A DNA stretch of 64,000 bases from Clostridioides sp. ES-S-0010-02 (GCA_020641055.1 CP067345.1:4023317-4087316), one strand, 5' to 3'; counted from the first letter of the stretch, positions 26,711-36,588 are shown. The notes: generated by a model from the letters alone, not told the origin. Numbers and translations are program-made.

Positions 26711-28912
26711 TTAAAGTAATGTCTCTAAGGAATGATAAAGTAATAATCTATACCAATTGTAAAGTATATTTTTATCTTCCTTTATTATATACTCATATTT
26801 ATTAGTCATTATTATAAATGCTTGTATAGCTTTTTGAGGTTGTTTTGAAATGCTGTCATTTTGAACATATGTTTTAACTAAAATTTTATCTACAAATGAC
26901 ACTTTATAATTTATAGCCATTCTTATCATTAAATCCCAATCTTGAAATCTAGGCAAATGTTCATCAAATTTTTGTCTTTCAAAACACTCTCTTCTTCCAA
27001 ATATTGTAGATGTGCCAATAAAATTACCACACATAAGTTCATATAACATCATGTCTTTATTTATATCTCTTCCAGGAAATACGCCTGATAACTCATTATT
27101 ATCAATATAGGAAGAACATCCTATTATATCCACACCTAAGTTCTCTAGATACTTAATTTGTGTTTCAAGTTTATCCAGCATCCATTCGTCATCACTATCC
27201 TGGAATGCAATATATTTACCCATACTATTTGAAATACCTGTGTTCCTAGCTATATTGGCGCCTAAATTTTTATTATGTTTTATGTATCTTATCCTTTTAT
27301 CATCTATATATTCTATTATTTTTTGTGTATTGTCCGAAGAATTATCATCAACTATAATTACTTCTATATTTTTATATGTCTGATTCAAAACACTATTTAC
27401 AGAACGATAAATTGTTTGTTCTCTATTGTAAGTTGGTATTATTACTGAAATTAATGAATGATGATATTGTTCACTTTCAATAAAAACATCATCAGAATTA
27501 TTATTTTTTTCTAATAATAGATTTATTTTATTTATCAATTCATCTTTTTCTCTATTACTTGAAAGATGTATGATTTTTTCATATATTTTTATAGCATTAT
27601 CAATTCTATTAACTTGTTCATATACATATACTAAGTTATAGTATATATCTAAACTTTCTTCATCAGAAATCTGTAATGCATATTCCAAATTGCTTATTGC
27701 TATATCGTACTCTTTCATCTTAATAGCTAAAATTGATTTCAAATTTATAAATTCTATATCATTTTTAAATCTATCATCATAATACTGAATAACTTCAAGT
27801 GCATGTTCTATATTATCCTCATGTAATAAACTTTTTATTTTTTTCATTATTACACCTTTTTTATCAGAGAATTTTAGAACAATACTTTCAAACTTATCAA
27901 CAACATTTTTTACTTTGAACTTATTAACTGAATTTACACATACATCCTTTGATGGTATCTTTATTCTTCCTTGTTGTAAGTCATTCAATATACTATATAG
28001 TTCACTATAATTATCTTTATCAAATAACCATCCATTAATTCCATCTTTAATTATATCTTTTGGACCATCACATTTACTAGAAATTACAGGTATGCCTCTT
28101 CCCAATGCCTCTACTAAGACTAAACCAAACCCTTCTTCATTTGATGTTAAAACCAATGCTGTCACTGAGTCTATATAATCCCAAGGCTTATCTAACCATC
28201 CGCACCATTCTATACAATCATCTATATTTAAATCTTTGCATAACTGTTTCAATTTCTTTTCATCTGGTCCATTTCCTATAATTTTCAGCGTCCATGACTT
28301 GTCTAACAATGAAAGAGCCCTAAATAATATATCAATTCTTTTTTGATTATTTTCAAGCCTACCTATATACACTAATTCTAATTTTTCTTTATTTGAGCTA
28401 ATTACATTAAAAGTATCTATATTAACTGGATTTCCTACATAATACACTTGACCTGTAACATAATTTTTTATTTTCTCTTCTATGTATTCAGAAATGGCAA
28501 GATGAGCATTACTATAATTAAGATTTTCTCCTCCACCATAATATTCTGGTGCCCCATGAATCCAAGATATAATAGATGGTTTACTATCTCCCAAATGCAT
28601 TACTGCTATATTACTTATTAAACTTAATACTGGAGCATGAGTTGCAATTATAACATCAGGAATTCCTATACTATCAATTATACGTCTATACCCTAATGCT
28701 AAACTAAATTCATCATCTTCTTCTATATTGTTATTAATACCATAAATATACATTTCTGGTATAGTCTTTTTCCATTCTATATATTTGGGTTCATAAGCTT
28801 GAAACACTCTTACTCTATATCCCTTATTTATTAACTCATTGCTGATAGATGTTATAACTTCTTCCAATCCACCTCTTCCATTTGCATAAGCTAAAACTAT
28901 ATCTATAATCAT
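26711..28912 (-). CDS. Two-headed glycosyltransferase: GT4, TPR hinge, GT2
   Basis: The 733 residues hold two catalytic domains. Residues 1-345 are a GT4 (GT-B) transferase with ENNQKRIDILFRAL, KIIGNGPDEKKLK and the E-x7-E site in EGFGLVLVEALGRG. Residues 350-465 are TPR-like. Residues 485-733 are a GT2 domain (VSVIIPTYNREQTIYRSVNS, VDDNSSDNTQ, acidic DSDDEW metal site). Two sugar additions from one polypeptide are likely. The TPR part closely resembles that of the next gene downstream, which suggests duplication. Confidence 0.85.
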   Translation of the reverse strand: MIIDIVLAYANGRGGLEEVITSISNELINKGYRVRVFQAYEPKYIEWKKTIPEMYIYGINNNIEEDDEFSLALGYRRIIDSIGIPDVIIATHAPVLSLISNIAVMHLGDSKPSIISWIHGAPEYYGGGENLNYSNAHLAISEYIEEKIKNYVTGQVYYVGNPVNIDTFNVISSNKEKLELVYIGRLENNQKRIDILFRALSLLDKSWTLKIIGNGPDEKKLKQLCKDLNIDDCIEWCGWLDKPWDYIDSVTALVLTSNEEGFGLVLVEALGRGIPVISSKCDGPKDIIKDGINGWLFDKDNYSELYSILNDLQQGRIKIPSKDVCVNSVNKFKVKNVVDKFESIVLKFSDKKGVIMKKIKSLLHEDNIEHALEVIQYYDDRFKNDIEFINLKSILAIKMKEYDIAISNLEYALQISDEESLDIYYNLVYVYEQVNRIDNAIKIYEKIIHLSSNREKDELINKINLLLEKNNNSDDVFIESEQYHHSLISVIIPTYNREQTIYRSVNSVLNQTYKNIEVIIVDDNSSDNTQKIIEYIDDKRIRYIKHNKNLGANIARNTGISNSMGKYIAFQDSDDEWMLDKLETQIKYLENLGVDIIGCSSYIDNNELSGVFPGRDINKDMMLYELMCGNFIGTSTIFGRRECFERQKFDEHLPRFQDWDLMIRMAINYKVSFVDKILVKTYVQNDSISKQPQKAIQAFIIMTNKYEYIIKEDKNILYNWYRLLLYHSLETLL

Positions 28913-28937
28913 ATTCTAGTACTCCTTATCAGGTTAA

Positions 28938-30011
28938 TTATAAGTCAAAGGTTTCTTCCATTTTATCCAAAATAATATTTGTAGAATAGCAATAAACTGA
29001 TTTTATAGCATTCTTTTGCATTTCACATAATTCATAATAAGATAAATTTAATAATTGTGTAATTTCTTTATAAAGTGACTCTGAGTTACACTCCCTTGCT
29101 AAATATCCATTGCATCCACATTCTATAATTTCTCCTATGCCTCCACAATCAGTGGCTACAACTGGTATCCCTCTATTTAATGCTTCTAAAATAACCATTG
29201 GAAATGCCTCGTATTCTGAACTAAGTAATAATGCTTTTTTATAATTTATATACTTCCATGGATTTCTTACATATCCTTTCATCTTCACTTTATCATTAAG
29301 GTTTAATTCGTTTATTATACATTCTATATATTTTTTATCTGGCCCATCTCCATAAACATCTAAAGTCCATTCAGCCCCTAATTTAGAAAGAGAAGTAAAT
29401 AGTATGTCAAATCTCTTTGTATAATTTTCTAGCCTTCCGATATACACAAAATTATTTTCAAGTGATATATCAAGCATATCTACATTTATATCTATGGGAT
29501 TTGGAATAGAATAAATATCTTTCTTGTTAATTAGTCTTTCTAATTCATATGTTAAATTAGTGGAAATAGACCAATGTATGTCTGCATACTTTAAATATTT
29601 AGAAGAATCTCCGAACAATTCCAAGGAACTATGCATCCAAGAAATTACTTTTATATCTTCATACCCAACAGTCAATCTAGAATATAAAACAGTTATTGGC
29701 ATGTGAGTTCCTATTATTATATCTGGTTTACCTAAATCTATTAAGATTCTGTTTATTCCTTTTACTTTTGACAATATTAAATCAAAGCCATTCATACTCT
29801 TACAGTCTTCATAATTATTATAATAATAGACATTATGTAAATTAAGTTCCCATGTATAATCATCGCTTCTATTGGGTAGCAAAACTATTACGATATACCC
29901 TCTTTTTTCTAATTCATTCACAACTTTAGTTACTACTGTTTCAACTCCTCCTTGGCCACTTAAATGCTCAAGAACGAAAAATATTTTTTTTATCTTAGAT
30001 AAACTATACAT
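28938..30011 (-). CDS. GT4-family glycosyltransferase
   Basis: The 357 residues have the GT-B N-terminal SGQGGVETVVTKVVNELEKRGY glycine-rich stretch, KVISWMHSSLELFG, and the C-terminal donor site DVYGDGPDKKYIE with SSEYEAFPMVILEALNRG (E-x7-E). It resembles the first 345 residues of the 733-residue neighbour but stands alone. A role in adding one sugar of the flagellin glycan is inferred from position. Confidence 0.85.
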   Translation of the reverse strand: MYSLSKIKKIFFVLEHLSGQGGVETVVTKVVNELEKRGYIVIVLLPNRSDDYTWELNLHNVYYYNNYEDCKSMNGFDLILSKVKGINRILIDLGKPDIIIGTHMPITVLYSRLTVGYEDIKVISWMHSSLELFGDSSKYLKYADIHWSISTNLTYELERLINKKDIYSIPNPIDINVDMLDISLENNFVYIGRLENYTKRFDILFTSLSKLGAEWTLDVYGDGPDKKYIECIINELNLNDKVKMKGYVRNPWKYINYKKALLLSSEYEAFPMVILEALNRGIPVVATDCGGIGEIIECGCNGYLARECNSESLYKEITQLLNLSYYELCEMQKNAIKSVYCYSTNIILDKMEETFDL

Positions 30012-30126
30012 ATTCCCTCCAAATACACTAAAATATATGCTTCTATTTTTATATATATTAATTTATAATTAACCTTATTAAAGTTAGAAAGTGCAATTAA
30101 ATTTTTTAATACTTATAATGTAAATA

Positions 30127-32265
30127 TTATTTTTCATAACTACTCACTTCTTTTAAATACTTTATATTATACATAATATCACCATTACTTATATCTAATG
30201 AAAGTGCTTTTTTCAAATAAAAATCTGCCTCTGCATACTCTCCAGACATTATATGTATTATTCCCTTTATATTTAATATTTCAGAGTCCTCTCTAAATGA
30301 CTTCAAATACTTGTCAATTAAATCTCTCGCATCACTTATATTTCCTTTTTCTATAACTTGCTTTATACTATCTATAAAATTTACTCTTAGTACATTAAGT
30401 TCTATATTTTGATTCAATTCATATTCAAAATCTTTTATTATAAGTTTTATAATTCTATGGTAATATGGATATTCATTTAATAGTTCTTTTAACTTTCTTA
30501 AATAAATTATTTTATCGCTATCCTTATAGTCCATAATACTATTAAATTTTATAACAAATTTATCCATTTCATTAGACATATATGTTAATAAATCTGTATA
30601 GTCCAAATTTGCATATATATTTTTTATATATATACTAGAATACATAATATAGATATAAAACAACTCTTTATATTTATCATCATTTAAAATGTTATTTTCT
30701 AAAATTATTTTAGTAAATACTCTGTATACTTTTACCTCATGTATCTCAAAAGTATTCTTTTGTCTTAAAATATACTTATATAATTTCAAACTAAATTCTC
30801 TATCATACATAACACAGTATCTTACATATCTCTCAATCCATGAGTAATCCATATTCAAAAATATATCCAATAAATCTATATTATTTAAGTATGCAATATT
30901 TATAATAGGTGCATATATATCATTTTTTTCTTTTTTTAAAATATCTTTACATTCATCTGAAGATATTTGATTTAATAATCTTATATTATTAAATCTTCCA
31001 TATACCCCTTTTATAGAACTTAGTATTTTATAAATATCACTTTTTTCATCTTCTCTTATATTATTCAAAAAAAGTTCTAAACTATTATAAAAACTATTTT
31101 TTTCAATTGCTGATTTTTTTAGCTTATCATGATACTCATTTATTAAACTAAATTTATTTAGTTTATACAATGACATAAACAAGCTAAAATAGACATCTTT
31201 CCTTTTTTCGTAATCTATAATATTTTCAAACTCTTTTATAACTAAATCATATTTCTCCAGCTTATAGTAGATTTTTATTAGGGTTACAGTTGCACTATCT
31301 TTCAAACTTACAGTATCTGTATCTGAGAATAGACTATTAGCTTGAGTGCTCATTTCATAATTGTCAATTAAGTAAATATATCTTTTATATGAATCTAAAG
31401 CATACTCATACTTCCCTAAACTAACTTGGGTTTGAGCTAAGTAGTAATATATATCTATATTATTTAAATCTTTCTCTATATATTTTAAACATAATTTTTC
31501 ACACTTTTTATTCTTTCCCAAAAACAAATATACTTTTGCCAAATTGGTTATTAAATAACCTGGCATTAATCCTATTTTTTTATACAAAATAATACTTTTT
31601 TCCAAATAAAATAATGCATCCTGATACTTTTCCAATATAATAAAATTCTTACCAAGCTGATAATTAGTATATGGATTTTCATTATTTTCACTTAATTGTT
31701 GAAATAGAAGTTTTTCATTTCTTTTAACTTTATATAATCTAACTTCTTCATCTTCAAACATATACCCATAGTGATCAAATTGAGCTACATTATGAAATAC
31801 AGGTTCTTTATATAATGGTTGTTCATGAACTTTACCAATAAATTTAAAACCATTATTTTTAAATAGCCTTAATACAGATCCATATCCATAAGAATCTTTT
31901 TCTATAGAGTATATATTTTTTAATTGTATTGATGCTGAATTAAAAGTTTTATGTAAATCACTATCAAAAAACTCAATTAGTTTTGTACAATCTGTTAGTA
32001 TTTCATCAGCATCTAATACAAAGACCCAATCCCCTTTAGAATATGATATAGACTTATTCCTCATACTAGAAAAATCATCATCCCATTTGTGAAAATAAAC
32101 ATTTTTAGTATAATTTTTTGCTATATTGATAGTATTATCAGCTGACCCAGTATCTATTATTATAAGTTCACTATCTATTGAATCCATTAGTACTTTTAGA
32201 GATTCTAACATCTTTACTAATATCTTTTCTTCATTTTTGACAATCATTACTATACTCAACAACAT
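30127..32265 (-). CDS. GT2-family glycosyltransferase with TPR region, likely first flagellin glycosyltransferase
   Basis: The 712 residues begin with a GT2 catalytic domain (LSIVMIVKNEEKILVKMLES, IIIDTGSADNTINIAK, metal site DAD at 85-87 in VLDADEIL, and WDDDFSSMRNKS). From about 190 to the end is a long helical TPR-like region that could bind unfolded flagellin. The first gene after fliC in C. difficile encodes the transferase that attaches the initial O-linked sugar (established for other strains); the same role is inferred here. Confidence 0.85.
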   Translation of the reverse strand: MLLSIVMIVKNEEKILVKMLESLKVLMDSIDSELIIIDTGSADNTINIAKNYTKNVYFHKWDDDFSSMRNKSISYSKGDWVFVLDADEILTDCTKLIEFFDSDLHKTFNSASIQLKNIYSIEKDSYGYGSVLRLFKNNGFKFIGKVHEQPLYKEPVFHNVAQFDHYGYMFEDEEVRLYKVKRNEKLLFQQLSENNENPYTNYQLGKNFIILEKYQDALFYLEKSIILYKKIGLMPGYLITNLAKVYLFLGKNKKCEKLCLKYIEKDLNNIDIYYYLAQTQVSLGKYEYALDSYKRYIYLIDNYEMSTQANSLFSDTDTVSLKDSATVTLIKIYYKLEKYDLVIKEFENIIDYEKRKDVYFSLFMSLYKLNKFSLINEYHDKLKKSAIEKNSFYNSLELFLNNIREDEKSDIYKILSSIKGVYGRFNNIRLLNQISSDECKDILKKEKNDIYAPIINIAYLNNIDLLDIFLNMDYSWIERYVRYCVMYDREFSLKLYKYILRQKNTFEIHEVKVYRVFTKIILENNILNDDKYKELFYIYIMYSSIYIKNIYANLDYTDLLTYMSNEMDKFVIKFNSIMDYKDSDKIIYLRKLKELLNEYPYYHRIIKLIIKDFEYELNQNIELNVLRVNFIDSIKQVIEKGNISDARDLIDKYLKSFREDSEILNIKGIIHIMSGEYAEADFYLKKALSLDISNGDIMYNIKYLKEVSSYEK

Positions 32266-32302
32266 AATTATTTTCCTTTCAGTATACCTTTATTATAAAA
32301 TT

Positions 32303-32336
32303 ATAAAAAGCAAAGCAGTGCTTTGCTCTTTATAAT
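32303..32336 (-). terminator. Terminator after fliC
   Basis: The arms AGCAAAG and CTTTGCT around 32309-32327 form a GC-containing stem with flanking A and T runs. The minus strand reads TGCTTTGCTTTTTATAA at its end. It lies 18 bases past the fliC stop. Some read-through would feed the glycosyltransferase gene downstream, for which I see no clear promoter. Confidence 0.82.
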
Positions 32337-32353
32337 TAAAATATTTATAAACT

Positions 32354-33226
32354 TTATCCTAATAATTGTAATACTCCTTGTGGTTGCTGATTAGCTTGAG
32401 CAAGCATTGATTGTGATGCTTGTACCAATATATTCATTTTAGATAGTGTAACCATTTCTGAAGCAACATCTGTATCTCTTATTCTTGACTCTGCTGCTGT
32501 GACATTTTCTATAGTATTATTTAAGTTATTTTGAGTTGATTCTAATCTATTTTGTTGTGCTCCTAACTTTGCTCTTGATGTATTTACTTCTTTTAATGCT
32601 ACATCTAAACTAGATGCCATTTGTTTAGCTGCATCTGTCCCTGATGAACCAGCAGTCTTCATGTTGCCAATTGTTGTACTTGTTATATTTGCCTTACTCA
32701 TTACATTAGAAGTGTTGACTAACTCTACAGTTATTTCATTGTTATTGTTACTTGTTCCAGCTACATTTGTTCCATAATTAGCTCCAACTTGTAATCTTAC
32801 GTTTGAAGAACTTCCATCTAATAATTTCTTTCCATTAAACTCAGTTGAACTTGAAATTCTTTCAATCTCATCTTTTAATTGAGATAACTCATCTGCTATC
32901 TTTTGTCTTTCTTCATTAGTGTTAGTTTCATTTGCAGATTGTATTGATAAAGTTCTCATTCTTTGTAATATATTTCCAGTTTCTTCTAGAGCACCTTCTG
33001 CTGTTTGTACAACAGATATACCATCTTGAACGTTTCTACCAGCTTGGTCTAAACCTTTAATTTGTGCTCTCATTTTTTCAGATATTGCAAGACCAGCAGC
33101 ATCATCAGCAGCTCTCTTTATTCTAACCCCAGAAGATAACTTCTCCATAGATTTACTTTGAGCACTTACGTTTCTTCCCATTTGATTATTTGCTATTAAA
33201 GCACTTACATTTGTATTAACTCTCAT
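32354..33226 (-). CDS. fliC: Flagellin FliC
   Basis: The 290 residues are a compact flagellin. The N-terminal D0/D1 part (MRVNTNVSALIANNQMGRN, then LSSGVRIKRAADDAAGLAIS) and C-terminal D1/D0 part (VTAAESRIRDTDVASEMV, ending QPQGVLQLLG) are joined by a short variable region (about 150-200) rich in Ser, Thr and Asn, where O-glycans would attach. It is expressed from a sigma-D-type promoter and its leader has a CsrA-type hairpin. Confidence 0.97.
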   Translation of the reverse strand: MRVNTNVSALIANNQMGRNVSAQSKSMEKLSSGVRIKRAADDAAGLAISEKMRAQIKGLDQAGRNVQDGISVVQTAEGALEETGNILQRMRTLSIQSANETNTNEERQKIADELSQLKDEIERISSSTEFNGKKLLDGSSSNVRLQVGANYGTNVAGTSNNNNEITVELVNTSNVMSKANITSTTIGNMKTAGSSGTDAAKQMASSLDVALKEVNTSRAKLGAQQNRLESTQNNLNNTIENVTAAESRIRDTDVASEMVTLSKMNILVQASQSMLAQANQQPQGVLQLLG

Positions 33227-33233
33227 TAATTTA

Positions 33234-33263
33234 CCCTCCTTAGTATGGTTGACATCCTTGTCA
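33234..33263 (-). promoter_or_regulatory. Probable CsrA-binding hairpin and Shine-Dalgarno site in the fliC leader
   Basis: The transcribed strand has TGACA-AGGA-TGTCA at 33250-33263, a 5-bp stem with AGGA in the loop, then eight bases later the ribosome site AAGGAGGG (33234-33241). Two GGA motifs, one in a hairpin loop and one at the ribosome site, are the standard arrangement for translational repression by CsrA, as in the Bacillus hag leader. fliW and csrA are encoded a few kilobases upstream in the same block. Confidence 0.8.
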
Positions 33264-33300
33264 TTTCTACTTTTAATTTTTATATTAATCCTTCATCTAT

Positions 33301-33329
33301 ATAATCGGACAAGTTAATCTATAACTTTA
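33301..33329 (-). promoter_or_regulatory. Sigma-D-type promoter of fliC
   Basis: On the minus strand TAAA (33326-33329) is followed after 16 bases by TCCGATTA, close to the flagellar sigma consensus TAAA-N15-GCCGATAA. The predicted transcript would start near 33295 and include the CsrA-type hairpin. Confidence 0.78.
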
Positions 33330-33662
33330 TACTTTTTTACTAAAAATATTTACTTTTTCTCTATTTAACTTAGAGTACATTGTATTTACTTGTTTTGTTA
33401 ACTTATATTCGTGTAGCTCTTTTTTAACTTCTAATAAGTTTTTTTGTAAAGTATTTTGTATTTTACTATCAATATCAATTAACTTCATATCACTATAAAT
33501 ACTTATGAAACTTTCTTTATCTTTTTCATCTACGCTATTTATAATTTCTTGTCTATCATCTAGCTTATCGCTTATGTATTTATACTCTTCTTTATCAATA
33601 AGGTTTATAATCTGTAGAGATATCTCTTTATATAAATCTAATTTATCTTCTAATATTCCCAT
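33327..33662 (-). CDS. FliT-like flagellar protein between fliD and fliC
   Basis: The 111-residue protein is highly charged and predicted all-helical (MGILEDKLDLYKEISLQIIN; LKKNL-type C-terminal helix). It fits the FliT chaperone family in size and placement directly after fliD, and would bind the filament cap protein. Sequence conservation is weak, so the family call is tentative. The fliC sigma-D promoter overlaps its 3' end. Confidence 0.65.
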   Translation of the reverse strand: MGILEDKLDLYKEISLQIINLIDKEEYKYISDKLDDRQEIINSVDEKDKESFISIYSDMKLIDIDSKIQNTLQKNLLEVKKELHEYKLTKQVNTMYSKLNREKVNIFSKKV

Positions 33663-33664
33663 TA

Positions 33665-35188
33665 TTAGTTACCTTGTGAAAAATAATTCATTTGAGAACT
33701 ATATTGATTTAACAAAGATTCTAAAGCTGAATATTTTGCATAAAGTCTTTTCTCTTTATCATTCATTTTTTCAACCAATCTATTTATATTTTTTTCTTGC
33801 TCTGCAATTTGTTTAGAATATATATTTTCACTTGCAGAAGCTGTTTTTTCTATACCAGCCTTCTCTGCAAATTTAGAACCTGAACTCCCTGAATATTCAT
33901 ATATTATATCTTTTAGTTTTTCAAGCATACCTTTATCATCACTATTTGAAGAATATCCAGCTAAAATTTTATAAACTTTATCACTATCTTCTATAATAGC
34001 CTTTGAAAAAACATCTTCCTTAAATGCTATTTGTCCTTTTTTATTATAATTCTCAGATTCATTAATACCTAGCTTTTTTAAAGTCTCAATACTTTCTGCA
34101 TCTCCAAAAAACATAGATTGAATATCTTCAACAAATGATCTTAATTCATCATCATTTCTAAGTATACCTTCTTTGGCTTTTTTATCCCATTTTTCTATTT
34201 CCTCAGTTGTCATATCTTCTTTTTGAGCTTCTGTAAGAGGTGGATAATCTTTTTGCTTTTTAGTAGTTACTAATCCGTAAACTTTATCCATCAATTTATT
34301 ATAATCCTCTACAAATGCTTTCATATTTTTAGTAGCTTCTTCGGTATCAGTGACAGAAACTAATTTAGCTGTTCCCTTTGAATTAACATTATAGGAAATA
34401 TTATCTATTACAAACGAGTTTGATTCTTTATTTATATGTACTGTTCTTCCATTTTCATCAGTTATATCAGCTTCTAAATTTTTCCCATGCGTTGATGCAA
34501 CTTTATTACCAGCAGTATCAGTTGTAAATGTAATGCCATTATCATTAGCAATTTGCGCAGCTAAATTATCATTACCACTTACTTTTAAATTAAGTTCTGA
34601 TGATGTTCCAGTTTGCTTTCTAGAAATCATTAATTCACCTGTTAGCTCACTATATGAAGCTCTTATATCCTTATCTTCACAAAGAGCATTTATTTTACTA
34701 ACAATAGTACTTGTAGTATCCTGTTCAGAAATTGGTATGTTTACATCACCAATAGTCAATGAACTTGCACCACTAGCATTTGGTGGAAATTGTTTAACAA
34801 TAGGAGTACTTGCATTTAACTTAATTGTTACTTTTGCTGGTTCTGCCATTTGTGATACAGCAAACTGATAGTTTATTTTATTTGCACCAGCTGATCCACT
34901 TGCAACTATAACACTCTCATCAGAACTTTTTATATTTAAAGATGAATATGCATTTTTACTTATTATATTGCTTTTAGAATCAAGTCCAAAATATTTATCA
35001 TACATATCTTTTGATTCTTTAATAATATCTCTGTATATTTCTTGTTTCCATTTTACTATTTGTTGAGCTTGCTTAGCTTTGTCGACCTTTTCTTTGTCTT
35101 TGGTCATACTAGCCTCTATTATCCCTTCCATATCAAAATTTCCTGAAAGACCTGTAACTCTTATAGGACTTATATTTGACATAATCAT
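33665..35188 (-). CDS. fliD: Filament cap protein FliD
   Basis: The 507 residues contain the FliD N-terminal motif (VTGLSGNFDMEGIIEASMTK) and C-terminal coiled-coil segment with KQIAEQEKNINRLVEKMNDK and a LYAKYSALESLLNQYSSQM end. FliD caps the growing filament and in C. difficile is also reported as a mucus adhesin. The start overlaps the preceding fliS stop by four bases. Confidence 0.95.
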   Translation of the reverse strand: MIMSNISPIRVTGLSGNFDMEGIIEASMTKDKEKVDKAKQAQQIVKWKQEIYRDIIKESKDMYDKYFGLDSKSNIISKNAYSSLNIKSSDESVIVASGSAGANKINYQFAVSQMAEPAKVTIKLNASTPIVKQFPPNASGASSLTIGDVNIPISEQDTTSTIVSKINALCEDKDIRASYSELTGELMISRKQTGTSSELNLKVSGNDNLAAQIANDNGITFTTDTAGNKVASTHGKNLEADITDENGRTVHINKESNSFVIDNISYNVNSKGTAKLVSVTDTEEATKNMKAFVEDYNKLMDKVYGLVTTKKQKDYPPLTEAQKEDMTTEEIEKWDKKAKEGILRNDDELRSFVEDIQSMFFGDAESIETLKKLGINESENYNKKGQIAFKEDVFSKAIIEDSDKVYKILAGYSSNSDDKGMLEKLKDIIYEYSGSSGSKFAEKAGIEKTASASENIYSKQIAEQEKNINRLVEKMNDKEKRLYAKYSALESLLNQYSSQMNYFSQGN

Positions 35189-35556
35189 TCCTCCTGTCTG
35201 TTATTTATTGATTTATTATTAGCTTCATACCACACGGTTCTAATTTGTTGTATTATTGGCAGTACTTCATCTATTATTTTTATATCATTTGTTATATTTG
35301 CTTTTGATAATTCATATCTTATAAAATCATAGACATTATACATATCTTTTGCCCATTTACCTGCATTTTGATCTAGTGTAAGCATTAATTCTGTAAATAT
35401 ATCTTGTACTCTTATAAGTTCTTTGTGCGATTTTTGCATATCTCCATCTATGATTGCTATTTTTGATATCTTCGTGGATTCTACAGCTCCATCCAAAAGT
35501 ACCAACAACAATTCCTCTTGAGAAAGTTTATTTAATTCATCTAAATTTAATTTCAT
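35185..35556 (-). CDS. fliS2: Flagellin export chaperone FliS, second copy
   Basis: The 123-residue FliS shows LSQEELLLVLLDGAVESTKI, the repeated AHKEL-type helix (KSHKELIRVQDIFTELMLTL) and the YDFIRYELSKANI segment. It is a close paralogue of the gene immediately upstream, three bases away. FliS binds the flagellin C terminus to prevent early polymerisation. The N-terminal Tyr-rich leader of canonical FliS is absent in this copy. Confidence 0.92.
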   Translation of the reverse strand: MKLNLDELNKLSQEELLLVLLDGAVESTKISKIAIIDGDMQKSHKELIRVQDIFTELMLTLDQNAGKWAKDMYNVYDFIRYELSKANITNDIKIIDEVLPIIQQIRTVWYEANNKSINNRQEE

Positions 35557-35559
35557 TGC

Positions 35560-35952
35560 TTATCCCCTATTTCTTTCTTCTTTACTTTTTTTATCAGCTT
35601 CATGCCATGTATCTTTAATTTGCTCTATTATAGGTAACACATTATCTATTATTTGTACATCTTTTCTTATATTTGCTCTTGATAATTCATATCTCACAAA
35701 ATCATAAACTCTATACATATCTTTTGCCCATTGACCTGCATTTTGATCCAATGTGACCATCAATTCTGTAAATATATCTTGTACTCTTATAAGCTCTTTA
35801 TGTGCTCTTTGCATATTCTTATCTATAATAGATAATCTAGCTATCTTTGTATATTTTACTGCTCCATCTACAAGCATTAATAACAATTGTTCTTTTGATG
35901 CCATAAATACTGAATTTTGCTTATAAGAATTATAAGGATTTTCTCCATACAT
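35560..35952 (-). CDS. fliS1: Flagellin export chaperone FliS, first copy
   Basis: The 130 residues begin MYGENPYNSYKQNSVFMASK, the canonical FliS leader, then EQLLLMLVDGAVKYTKIARL and AHKELIRVQDIFTELMVTLD. The central region is nearly the same as in the downstream copy, evidence of tandem duplication. It lies 22 bases after csrA. Confidence 0.94.
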   Translation of the reverse strand: MYGENPYNSYKQNSVFMASKEQLLLMLVDGAVKYTKIARLSIIDKNMQRAHKELIRVQDIFTELMVTLDQNAGQWAKDMYRVYDFVRYELSRANIRKDVQIIDNVLPIIEQIKDTWHEADKKSKEERNRG

Positions 35953-35974
35953 CTATTGTTTCCTCCATACACTT

Positions 35975-36187
35975 TTATTTTAAATTACTCAAAATATCTA
36001 TATTTTTATTTGTTGCTTTTATATTTTCTTCTTTTATCTTTTCATAAATTTCTTTTCTTAATATTCCTATATTATTTGGAGCTGACATAGCTAATTTAAC
36101 ATTATTTCCATCAACACCTACTACCTTGACTTCAATATTTTCTCCTATAAGTATTGACTCTCCCTTTTTTCTAGAAATAACTAACAT
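35975..36187 (-). CDS. csrA: Translational regulator CsrA
   Basis: The 70 residues are a textbook Csr[21 protein letters not shown], then [20 protein letters not shown]. CsrA binds GGA-containing leaders and blocks translation, and FliW relieves this by sequestering it. The start overlaps the fliW stop by seven bases. Its most obvious local target is the fliC leader. Confidence 0.97.
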   Translation of the reverse strand: MLVISRKKGESILIGENIEVKVVGVDGNNVKLAMSAPNNIGILRKEIYEKIKEENIKATNKNIDILSNLK

Positions 36188-36570
36188 CCATCATCACCTC
36201 TCAATAATGGATGTCTTATACTGTATTTTTCTTCTTGTAAGATTATTTGCATTCCATAATTATTTTTTATATTTATTACTATAGGAGCTTTCATGTTTAC
36301 AGTTGATTCTTCTAAAGTTTGGCCAAGAGTTATTATATTAAATATCATAATATCATTAGGAGACTCTATTTCAAGATTTTCTATTATATCTTTATTCAGA
36401 ACAATTTCATATTCCTTAATTATCTCAAATGGTGATACAATAATAAATCCTATACAATCCTCTTCAGTAGAATTAAATTCTTTTAAAGTATCATTATTTT
36501 CTATATCTAAAAGTTCATATTCTCTTAGATTTTCAAATCCTAGTATACCTTTTTTCAATGTAACCTTCAT
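36181..36570 (-). CDS. fliW: Flagellar assembly factor FliW
   Basis: The 129 residues show [39 protein letters not shown] and a [15 protein letters not shown] end, all typical of FliW. FliW binds either flagellin or CsrA, so free flagellin releases CsrA to shut off flagellin translation. It is encoded directly before csrA. Confidence 0.96.
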   Translation of the reverse strand: MKVTLKKGILGFENLREYELLDIENNDTLKEFNSTEEDCIGFIIVSPFEIIKEYEIVLNKDIIENLEIESPNDIMIFNIITLGQTLEESTVNMKAPIVINIKNNYGMQIILQEEKYSIRHPLLRGDDGC

Positions 36571-36588
36571 AATATGTGCGTTATTTTA

